In this document: one piece after another, positions 38,320 through 47,678 of the stretch | Layout of the letters: every line of letters starts with the position of its first letter | Position numbering within the stretch: position 1 is the first letter of the stretch | DNA from: Wolfiporia cocos | Taxonomy: Eukaryota; Basidiomycota; Agaricomycetes; Polyporales; Phaeolaceae | DNA: 64,000 bases | Reading direction: 5' to 3' | NCBI GenBank assembly: GCA_029448655.1 | Contig: JACCLO010000010.1 | Span: 2,170,001-2,234,000 of the forward strand | The notes under the pieces: model-generated | Database searches by the model: none | What the model was told of the DNA's origin: nothing | What the model saw: only the letters and a program-made list of their open reading frames with translations | Program-made: the position numbers and the translations under genes

Positions 38320-40643
38320 TCAAAGGGTGTATCTACAAGGCCATGTGACATAGTTCAGGGTTCACAGCGAATATCGACGCACTTGTAGAGCGGAGACTTG
38401 TCTCCCAGTTCAGCAAACTCTTCATAGCGTGATTGGTCTTCAGGAAATATTCCCTCTCCTGTGCATTGCGCACGCTTCACTCGATTGAGACGAGCGAACT
38501 CGACCATACACACTATGCTCAGGATGACGCTGAGAAGGGATCATATTCAGTTTTATTCTGACTTCAGTCGTCAACAAGTTTACAGGGTACTTACACCATG
38601 CAGCAGCATCCAATATTTGTAGCATGCCCTGGTCGGTATCGTGGGCTGTCTTGCGCTCGATATATGAAGGACGAAGCGATCCTTCGGCGCAATCCACATC
38701 AGCATGAATGCACTGTGCGCCGATGAGTTTGTCGAAGATGCGTACGCGCCCGAGTTCCCCAACCCTGTCATAATTGCAATCATCGCACCCCTCTTAATAT
38801 CGCCGCCCGCATTTCCACTCGTCCACGCAAGGATACACAATGACGCCTGGAAGATGCCTGAGGCCGCCAGTAGGGTGCCAATGTACCCTACTATGGGTTT
38901 CTCAGTGCATAGGAGGATCGTGTACCCTGTCAACGTGACGCATGCGCCACACAGTATGAACGGTCCGCGCATGCCCACGCGGTCAGAGACAGCACCGATG
39001 AGGATTGTCACGAGGCTGCCGCAGATGTTCGGCGGAATGGTGAGCAGCTGAGCGTGCAACGAGGAATAGCCGAGTCCGACGATGATAGTGGGGAGAAAGA
39101 GCGCATAGGCAAAGAGGGGAACGATGACACTGACGAAACCATCACCCTTGTAGGTTGTCAGTGCTCTGATGTCAATGGGGACACTCACAAAAAGTCCATG
39201 GCGGCGAACATGTACGCGTGAGGATCTCGGAGCGCCTCCAAGAGGAACTTGCGCTTCAACGCCTTCGACGAACCAACTGTGTCTTGTTTGATTGTCTGCA
39301 CAAGCCACTCACGTTCCTCTTCAGTGAGAAAGCCCGCAGTCTCTGGGTACTTTCATAGATTTTTTTATGTTAGTGTGTTTGTAACAAACCAGGATTGAAA
39401 AAGTGCACATCTTGCATAATTACGAATGCAGAGATCGCAACGACAATCGTAACTGCTGGCATGTTGAAGCGATGCGGTTGTGAGTCCCCAACAATGCTCA
39501 CCGAGCCCTTCGAGAATGAACTATCGCGATTAACCATTAGAAACAGAGTGAATCAGCGCAGGCTATCACATACAATCCACGACCAGCCCGCAAGGCCTCC
39601 AATGCTGCATGAAGCATGAGTGTATGCGAATTAGGCCTTGGGATATGGGACCGACCCATCCATTTTCTCAATTGCATATGCAAGAAGTCCCCCGAACGCA
39701 CCTGCTGATGTTGAATCACAGGGAGATTGTGAGATGGGACCTACTTACCAGACATGCTGGATGCAGAGATGAAGATACCCAGACGCTGTGCTTGAGCATC
39801 GCGAGGGTACCAAAGACAGAGATAAAAGGCGACACCCGGGAGCAGTCCAGCCTTTTTCAGACGAGGTGGAAGGTCGGTCAGGGGCAGCGAGTAGTAAGCA
39901 TACCTCCGTTGCACCAAGGAATAGCCGTGTACTACACGATTATAATAGGTTTGAGCAACTTCTACCATGAGTCCCTTCTATGAAGCATGAACCTACGCCA
40001 TCAAGCCCGCAAAGTTCTTGACGAAAGCCATGGACATCATCACTACACCCCAGCAAAACATTATTGAGGGAACTAGAGATGACATTCATAAGGGTTGGAT
40101 TCATCGGCGTAGGAGGAGCTATGCGCACTCCATCTCGATGGTCGGAAGTATTTTATTGCCATGTTACTTAATGCCGTGATTAGCACGAAAGTCGTCATAA
40201 GCAGCAAGCACACCAGGGTATATCAAGCAGACAATACGGAATCTATCATAGCCACGATTCAGTCGCCGAGAGACCGTCATTGCGCGAACGACACACGAAG
40301 AACATCGCAGAGCATAGATTGAACTGAAGTCCAGTGAGCCGCAAGTCAGTCGTCAGGCCAGCAATCTTCGCATTGCCTTGCAGCATGTGGTATTTATAAT
40401 CAAGTGAATGCAGGATCGGGCCTCACGTACCGACGTTTGTACGATCTCTGCATCTCTGTATGAGCGACCAGTGGCAGTCAACCAAGGTAAGGCTCACAGA
40501 TAGGCGAGCAGGTACAGCAGCGATACAAATGGCAGGAGATGCCAGTCCAGTTTACGCAATATACGGTCACGAGTAACTTTCCCCGGTTCATAAGATGGGT
40601 GCGTGACGGAGATAGAATCGCTTTTCTCATCTTTGGCAGACAT
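38320..40643 (-). CDS. MFS transporter A, Dal5/anion:cation symporter type
   Basis: About 480 residues spliced from many exons between ATG 40643 and TGA 38320. The N-terminus (MSAKDEKSDSISVTHPSYEP) is followed by LDWHLLPFVSLLYLLAYLDRTNVGNAKIAGL, the hallmark of the allantoate/nicotinate permease branch of the major facilitator superfamily. Further motifs: GLQFNLCSAMFF, YFRPSRWIP, TRLFLGATEAGLLPG with AFYLCLWYPRDAQAQR, GGLAGWSWIFILEGL, YPETAGFLTEEERE, the mid-loop GAVSDRVGMRGP and C-terminal RPGHATNIGCCCM and LYKYTL. About 12 membrane helices are expected; plasma membrane. The substrate cannot be told from sequence (small carboxylates or vitamins in the family). A full paralogue with the same exon junctions lies at 59.5-61.8 kb. 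The last exon is tiny (YTL stop) behind an intron. Confidence 0.85.
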
Positions 40644-41760
40644 TTATTCGACTATAGCCAGCAGCAGGCACCAGCGAGGAATAGAGGCGCGAGTTGACGA
40701 TGGCAGCAAAGACCATCCATCCATCCATGCTGCTGAGTGCTTTAGTACTTTATCAGTTGAGCGATAAGGCCTCACGGCCGCCACTCCGACCGCCAGAGAC
40801 CAAAATTCATCACGAAGCCCTCAAGTTTGACAGCTGAAAGGAAGAAGCAGGCGGGGTCTGGCAACGCAACGACTTGCGATTGGTGTTGAACGCGCGCTTG
40901 CGCATTCAACCCTGAGTCTTGTGCCTCCACCTACCTCGATAAGACTCACCTGACAGAATTGGAACATAGCAATCGGCAGCGATATGATACAGGGTCTATT
41001 CTCTAGTATCAGCACAGTGATAACACTTACCTATTGAATGCCGTGCTTATCACAGAATTATCTCGTCTAGAGAGCCACAAACCCGCGAAATAGTAAAAAT
41101 ACGGCCTCAGCATAGTGCTCACGCCAGCATCAATGATCGTTGTCGCTACTTGTTCACGACTTGAATATTTACCTTCTTGATCTTGTCCGCGGGAGTAGTC
41201 GCTCCAAGCAGTGCCTATTGGCCCATGACAACATCGGAACAGACAGAAGAGTGCGGCTCCGCAGTGTCTGCCGGGGATCTCCTCTTGGACAATGAGACGA
41301 GTGAACTATGGCAGTTTTCCGGTTCGACGCCTGATCCCACGACGCGCTCACGTGACTGAGAAACCACCCGGGGGATGCCGCCACGCGTAACCACGCGTGC
41401 CACAATGCATTGTTCCCGATTTGGGCGGTCTTTTTGTACTATCTTGCCGAAATTCGCACAATGCGGCCTCGACGACAACGTCTACGACAGGCACAATACG
41501 TTGCTGGTGTTGATCACGAAATTTGCGGGTACATAACGCCCGCTCGTCCGTTCTCTTCTCCGCTTACGTCCAACGTCGGCTCTACATTTTCTTTCTTGCT
41601 CACGAGGTCTTGCTCGTACTCGCTTGTAGAGCTTTCTTGGTCTCTACTCGGCTGGCTTTCACGGAACGCTGGTGCCGGCACCGCAGGATTGAATTTCTTG
41701 TTCTAGTTGCTGTTTTTTTCTCCGCCAACGCACTCGTTTATCTAAAGGGTTCATTGAGAG
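40644..41760. other. Upstream region of MFS A
   Basis: Divergent spacer between MFS A (-) and the DUF7598 gene (+). The part from about 40835 to 41070 is clearly homologous to 61963-62190 upstream of MFS B, including an identical run CTACCTCGATAAGACTCACC (about 40930 and 62058). No coding frame is supported. Confidence 0.6.
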
Positions 41761-42834
41761 ATGGCACCTGCCCGAGCTTGTGCGTACATGTTATTTGTCG
41801 AGGCCACACTCAGGACTCTCAGCTGATGATGTTGCTCAGATATATTTATCGGACTCAATGCTACTCGAGCACTCAGCATCATTGCACTTTTGCTCCTCTT
41901 TGCCAGCAGCATCGTTACGCTTGTGCAAGACATTAAGGCTGTGAATGTATTTATCGCCGACGGCAAGACTGACGAGGTTACTACGGGAAACTCCACGACT
42001 GTCTGTACTGGGCTTGACTATGTGCCGTGAGTTTCTCCTCAACTCTTTTCGGTCCCACTCATCCTCGACGCCTCGTATGTAGGAATAGCACTGTGCCAAA
42101 TCAACCCGCGGGCGCGTTCTGGGCGGTGCTCAATCGCCTACTGATCATGGCACAGTCTATCATCCTCATCCTCTCCGAGCTCGGCTGGCCCGCTGCCTTC
42201 TTCAACCGCTACTTCCCTGTGCTCGGTGACGAATTTGGGCTCGGCGCCCTCGGGGCCATCCAGTGCCTACTCGGTGCCGCCGTCCTCTCACATCACGTCA
42301 ACGAGTTCTCCCTCGTTTCTGCGTTTTTGCTCTTCTCCATTGGCTGCCTCAACATCGTCCTCGGGCTCATCTTCCGCGAGAGCGCCAAGAAGCGCCGTGC
42401 AATCACGAGCTGGCGCGAGACTGACGATGTCCTCCCGCGTACGTCGCTGCGCTCGGGCCCGCGCCCGTTCCTCACTGCCACACACACTGGCTCGTCTGTG
42501 ACGGCTTGGGACGAGAAGAGCGGGAGCAGCCGGAGCGGCAAGGGCTTTGGCCGGCAAGGCGAAAAGGCCGCTCTGCAACGAGGTGTGCTCGGGCGCCTTC
42601 TGTGATGCCTTCGCCTATGACTCACGATTGTACGCAGGTGCCACCGTCACCAAACCGCCTGAGGCGCTGCCCAGCTACGCCCCCCGGCCCACCGCAAGCC
42701 CTGCGCCCACGTACCTCTCGCGCACGGTGCGGTACAAGACTGACGAGGCGTCTTCGTCGCAGAGTAAGGAAACCGCGCGCCCGGAGTCTGTTCTCAGCTA
42801 CACGGACGGAAACGAGACGCCCAACGCGGTTTGA
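41761..42834 (+). CDS. DUF7598-type four-helix membrane protein
   Basis: Exons 41761-41779 (19 nt), 41840-42026, 42089-42582 and 42638-42834 sum to 897 nt, 298 residues. The short first exon gives MAPARA and joins to YIFIGLNATRALSIIALLLL. Four hydrophobic segments are visible: ALSIIALLLLFASSIVTLV, LIMAQSIILILSELGWP, LGALGAIQCLLGAAVLSH and FSLVSAFLLFSIGCLNIVLGLIF. The intervening segments VQDIKAVNVFIADGK and VPNQPAGAFWAVLNR match the conserved basidiomycete family known as DUF7598. The C-terminal 120 residues are Ser/Thr/Pro-rich and probably cytoplasmic (PEALPSYAPRP is a PPxY-like stretch). The function is unknown. Confidence 0.85.
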
Positions 42835-43700
42835 GACCGCGCACGACACTGACACTATCGCTTGACGTTGGACGCTGCATGTGACACGTACCCTACACCT
42901 GTATAATCCCCCCCGGGCCCGTCGCTAACACTCGGTAGACTTGATGCATGTCCTGTGGATGGCTCGCGGTGTCGATTTGGTTGATCTGGCCTGCAGATTG
43001 TACTAGTATCAATGTTACCTTAGCTGATCCGATGTAGCCCTTAGCACACTCCTTTGTAATTTAGTGGTAGCTATCCCATCCCTTGCGGATATACCGTGTA
43101 CGACGCTTTTGAATTGCGCGCCCTGTCGTCAGATCATCAGAGTTTCTTGTCCAGCTGTCAATGCTTGACGGTCAAAGAGCGCCTCACCCTCAATGCACAG
43201 CCGTTTGCGCCAAAAGCTTGCATGACCCTGTGGAGACGGTACCTGTGATCCTGAGAGCTTGCGACAATACAAAAGAGGTGATGCTGTCAGTCCACCAGGG
43301 CAGTGTACCGGGTTACCTGACCTCGGTTCAGCTTCAGCCTTGCCGGCGAAGCTCAGTTCTGCTGCAGCACAAGGCTTCCATGGCGAAGGCATAACTGAGT
43401 AGTGTGCACCCAAAGACGTTGGGATACAGGCTGTAGTGGAACACACAGCATAGGACAACGAGCTACAATCAGCTCCGCAGAGATATTTGCACTACGCGTG
43501 AGTTCATCCCCTCCAATAAAACCGCTGATCTTGCCTGCGTGAGCTTCTTTTAATGTATATGGGTAACTGAGACTCGTTTCATACGCTACTTACAGCTTAA
43601 AACTTGATACATACATAGGCATCACTAGCACATGTATCTTGAGGCGATCACCAAATTAAAATTAGCTGCTGCAGATTATTATGACTGTGACGGGACGCGT
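42835..43700. other. Intergenic, 0.9 kb
   Basis: Downstream of the DUF7598 gene. Short frames only; no motif recognised. Confidence 0.5.
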
Positions 43701-43717
43701 CAGAGAGAGTAATATAG

Positions 43718-44407
43718 CTACCATGTACATACCTTTGTCAAAGTCGATGCGCATACTAGAAAATCAACATGCAGGCTTGTCAGACATGCCATCTCGTTGA
43801 GAGAACCACAGTAGATTAGATCCTCAGATGACCCTGAACCACAGAATCTGCACTGATCGCTCGTCAGGTGATCAGTACAATATGACCTACTTCCCGAGAA
43901 CTCTGTGATTCTAAATGCCGTGCTTGTCATAGACAGATACGCCGCGAGTCATTTGCGATGATGCCCCGTCTATCAGCAGTCCAGAAGCACATACTGCATG
44001 ATGTGAAAAGCGTAACGCAATGCGCGCCGCCGGGACACTGACGGGGCAATGAACGACCAAGTTGGTATTGATGGGATCGCCAAACCTTGTGCTAATAGTG
44101 TGGTTGAAGCAGTTGGGGACAAGTGCGACGTTCACAAATACAAGAGCGACTGGCGACGGCACGAAGTTCGTCACGCGGAAGTCACAGGTTGTAACGCTTG
44201 TCTGGTACAGGATTTCGGGCCCCCTTATATACTGTAGAGTAGAACAAAACTTTTAGGGCTCTCGAGTGACGAGAGCCCGTAACCGTAAGCTACCTTAAGG
44301 CTGACGAAGAACGAGACGATGAGTACCAATCGAGGGGACCTCTCAACATCGACTCTGTTCCGTGCTGCCAGTTTAGCATAGTGTAACTTACTTGCATAGG
44401 CGGACAA
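43718..44407 (-). pseudogene. Possible remnant of a DUF6533-like membrane-protein gene
   Basis: Minus-strand open segments 44407-44225, 44174-43911 and 43930-43718 contain pieces reminiscent of the middle of DUF6533-type proteins: AYA followed across a possible intron by RNRVDVERSPRLVLIVSFF (compare RVYAISGRKWILSV in the split gene nearby), then ALVFVNVALVPNCFNHTIS. I could not assemble a start codon, the N-terminal DUF6533 motif or a continuous frame. It may be an eroded paralogue of the neighbouring split gene, or chance. Confidence 0.25.
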
Positions 44408-45080
44408 CGTAACATGCCGTTACTCCCGAGTCTTCCAAAACTTAGAATACGCCAGTACTATGCGGCAATGATGACTGATGGCGCGGAGCGCGTGAGATCT
44501 CAATTCATCGAGTTTGACTTTGAGTCTCACTTCCGTCTACCATGAATAGATCCGACCACAGCCGGACAGCAATGAGGACGGGCGACGGTTGAAGAGGGGT
44601 ATGGGCAGATGGACAAGCAGACGGACGAGCGAATGGACAATGAAGAGGACAGGACCTTTTGATGACCCCCACAGGCTATGTACGTAATATAGGGCTGGCC
44701 TCTCGGATCTCATGTGCTACGCCTGATGCGCCACACCCGTATGCCACGCGCACGATGTCCATTCTCCTCTCCCACGCCGGCCTTCTCAGGACTAGGCAAT
44801 CTTCTATTCTTGTGATGTGATAAGACTGCGATCCCCGGGATCGTCGTCGCCAACTTCTTTCGCCAAATATTGTGATCACGTTTGATATGTCATGCTTCAT
44901 TCCATAGGCTTCCGATGAGAAGGCGGTCGTTATGCGATGCTCTAGTGTTGCAATCCGGATATAATACTGCAGAGCCTCTGAGAATCAATGTACGCTCCCG
45001 CCATGAGTACCGAGACACCATCACTGTTGGTACTTTGTCTTTCCAATGCAAACAGCCCGATTCACAAGTCTACGTAGAGT
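44408..45080. other. Intergenic, 0.7 kb
   Basis: Between the possible remnant and the split DUF6533-type gene. The ATG at 45015 (MSTETPSLL then GTACTT) could be the first exon of the latter. No other support. Confidence 0.4.
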
Positions 45081-45493
45081 CGAGGGCTACTTCCTGACAG
45101 CACCGTTGAGTATGCTGAAACAATCCTCGCATGTTGGTTACTACGAGTTAATATCTTCTCAGTCCTTGTCATTTATGAGCACGCCATCACCCTATCTGCA
45201 GAGTATGACTTAGTATGGAGACGTAGATTGACCAGCGTCTCAATTGTGTTCCTTCTCAATCGGTATACAACTTTGGCATGGTCCATTCTAAGCTATGTCA
45301 TGATTTTTGCGTTCTCGTGGAAATCGGTTATTGTACGTCACTGCATGCGGCCTCAATATCAATGTTTATCCACTGACCGTACACACACCAGAGGTCTGGT
45401 TGTCTCTGTGATTGTGATGCTGAGCCGTCTTTAAGCCATGCTTCTACCAGTTGTGACAATGTTTCACGCACTTGGTTCGTATGTGAGGGACTT

Positions 45494-45547
45494 CAGTGCC
45501 GGAGATGCATCTTTAGAGACACCGCAGATGCATCTGGGGCACTCTAA
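45494..45547 (+). repeat. Left TIR of outer element
   Basis: Starts CAGTGCCGGAGATGCATCTT. It is the inverted match of 50888-50943 and contains two AGATGCATCT palindromes. Confidence 0.7.
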
Positions 45548-45614
45548 GCAATATTAACGCCCAAGCGTGCTGCATAGATGCATCTGAATAAAATAATATG
45601 CATCTGCGCAAGAA

Positions 45615-45705
45615 ATACCTGTGCAGGGTTTGAACACTTGACCTGGGATCAGCAAAGTCACAACCTGTACCACTTCGCCAAATGGTCTTGGTATCCAAGT
45701 CACAT
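45615..45705 (-). repeat. tRNA-like segment, left arm
   Basis: On the minus strand an A box (TTGGCGAAGTGGTA) is followed about 35 nt later by a B box (GTTCAAACCC). The 3' side points toward the left TIR. The stems are too degenerate for a working tRNA. Confidence 0.45.
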
Positions 45706-45749
45706 ACTCGTTAATATGATCCATTTAATATCCTTTCATCGCCATAGCT

Positions 45750-45756
45750 GTTGATT
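45750..45756 (+). repeat. Target duplication of the 1.4-kb element, left
   Basis: GTTGATT, repeated at 47170-47176 directly after the right terminus. Confidence 0.55.
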
Positions 45757-47169
45757 CCCAGTGAAAACTACGGTCAGGTGCCGTCAGCGCTGAGCGGGCT
45801 GAGCCACCCGAGTCAGGTACAACAAGTCTCAGCCAGTCTCATCAATTAATATTTCCGCCCGCTCAGACTGGCTCAGGTTCCGCCAACTCGTCGCGTTTTT
45901 AAGACTTTCTTCCTGTGTATATAAATGTAGATGAATAATATGCTCTAGCGGATTTAGCGAGCGCCTATCGAACTGGCAGTGGCATATGATGTCATGCATA
46001 CTTGCTGTCTCGCTTCAGCTGGCTCCTCCTCCTTACTCTCATTTTACCTTGTCGCATCTTTGCTATGGACCCAAGTATTAATCTCACAATGTTCCCTGCC
46101 CCTCAATCTGCCAGCACTTCTCATTCGCAATCAGTCATGCCAGATTCTTTTCAGAGCTCACCTCGTTCACGCACTTTTTCGGAAAGCTTAAGCGCGTTTT
46201 TCATGCCTACGTCTGCTTCCAGTCTTCCTGATATCCGCTCACTTCCCAACCTCTCTATCGCATCCCCTAGCCCTCGTGTCACTCAGGGATTGCTGACGCC
46301 CATCAGTGCATCAGCTTCCTCAGCTACAGATTTGTTGGAAGAGCTGGGAGTTCCTCAACCATACAATGTCCATTCAGTAAGTCTCGCTTCTAGTGTTCCT
46401 GAATTGTATATCCTCACTATGTGAAATAGCGTCAGACATCTGCTGCATACATGCATCTCAGCGAAGAGAAAGACGTGAGTTCCACTGATTGTATGCACTA
46501 TAACTGATGCTTACCTGCATCTCAGACATGGAAAACCAAGGCGAAGGGTCTTCCTGCCGAGGTACATCTTATAGCCTATTTCGCGTCTACGTGCTCACGC
46601 ATTCAATATAGTGGCATCTTCAATCCGACGCTGTCATTCTGGTGCGTAACGTACTACGTCGTGCTTCTTTTGCTAACGTTAGTCGGTCAGGAATACATCA
46701 AATAACTTAACGCATTGACGTCGACGACGCAATACTGCATGAACAGCTGCATAAACGTACCTGGGGGCCCGGGCGAGGATATCATATTTGTATGTTTTTA
46801 GAGCTGTGTATACCTGATTCAGCCTGTATCGGAATAAAATAATGTGAATATCTCCCTGTCTGGACGTAGTCCTGCCTGTATTGTAGATGGCTCAAGGCTG
46901 TTTCAGCCTGTGTTGTAATGGATGGAATTTAAATAAAATTGTGTACAGCTGTCGTAACATGGATACAGGAGGTTGAGAAATTTTGACAAATCGGTGCAGG
47001 CCACCCCAGCCCAAGGCAAGGGGCCACGGCGGCTCAGGCCGTCAGAAACTGGGTGAGCGAGTCAGGAAAGTTATCTTTTGTCCAGGCTCACACAGGTAAA
47101 CTCGGCTGTTGGAGCGGCTTGTCTCTCCCTTGACGAGCCTGTCAGCAGCCGGCCCTAGTTTTCACTGGG
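45757..47169. mobile_element. 1.4-kb TIR element carrying a small spliced gene
   Basis: Ends are inverted: CCCAGTGAAAACTACGGTC at the left and, on the opposite strand, CCCAGTGAAAACTAGGGCC at the right. It is flanked by a 7-bp direct repeat GTTGATT (45750-45756 and 47170-47176). Subterminal CTGAG/CTCAG-rich repeats lie inside both ends. No transposase is recognisable; the interior holds one intron-containing frame. Probably a non-autonomous, CAGTG-ended (hAT-like) element. Confidence 0.65.
46065..46718 (+). CDS. Small spliced gene inside the 1.4-kb element, unknown
   Basis: I do not recognise this protein. From ATG 46065 (an upstream in-frame ATG-type start would add a hydrophobic leader) it reads a Ser/Pro-rich stretch (LTMFPAPQSASTSHSQ, LPDIRSLPNLSIASPSPR), then LLEELGVPQPYNVHS. 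Four following short exons all join in phase 0 at good GT..AG sites: RQTSAAYMHLSEEKD, TWKTKAKGLPAE, WHLQSDAVIL and SVRNTSNNLTH stop (TGA 46716-46718). About 155 residues. The consistent splicing argues for a real, perhaps captured, gene fragment carried by a non-autonomous transposon. Confidence 0.5.
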
Positions 47170-47176
47170 GTTGATT
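47170..47176 (+). repeat. Target duplication of the 1.4-kb element, right
   Basis: GTTGATT, matching 45750-45756. Confidence 0.55.
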
Positions 47177-47407
47177 GTCAAGTCACACCTTAGTGCAATG
47201 TTCCATATTGCCCTGAAGGTAATTTATGACAGCATCCTTACCTCATTGCAGATACATATGGGTTGTGGGATACATCAATAAAGAGATGCATTCTGAGTTC
47301 AACCTAATGAGCTTACTGACATATGAGCAGAATGTTAAATTTTATTACAACCGTTATTATATTGACTACTGACTATATATTTGCACCACATCTCCCTCTC
47401 ACCAACC

Positions 47408-47485
47408 ACTTTAGCTGAGTGGTTTCAGTTGCTGTTTTGCTGAGGTCTCGTGGTTCCTGGTTCGATTCCTGGCTTGCGATGCTTT
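47408..47485 (+). repeat. tRNA-like segment, right arm
   Basis: A box (TTTAGCTGAGTGG) and perfect B box (GGTTCGATTCC), with the 3' side pointing toward the right arm, so it mirrors the left-arm copy. Partial cloverleaf only: the T-stem has a mismatch and no acceptor stem was found. Confidence 0.5.
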
Positions 47486-47517
47486 ATTTTGGTACCAATG
47501 GGCGCCTAATTTCGATG

Positions 47518-47525
47518 ACTTAGAG
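47518..47525 (+). repeat. hAT target duplication, left
   Basis: ACTTAGAG, identical to 50888-50895. Confidence 0.9.
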
Positions 47526-47678
47526 CAGTGTTGTTACTGACCCGGGTAATAACCTTTATGGTAATTTGGGGTCAATTCAGAAGTGTAATGACCCCAAATT
47601 ACCCCGGGTCAGAGGGATCAAAATGGGTAAAATGGCGAAAAAAGGTGGATTGTAGGGCAGATAATGCCGTAGCAAGGT

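Noticed and set aside
46989..47169. Separate small repeat element around the CTGAG/CTCAG-rich stretch
   Set aside because: It is explained as the right subterminal region of the 1.4-kb TIR element, mirrored at 45.78-45.90 kb.
47408..47485. Functional tRNA gene
   Set aside because: Good A and B boxes but no proper acceptor stem and a mismatched T-stem; it lies inside a transposon arm.
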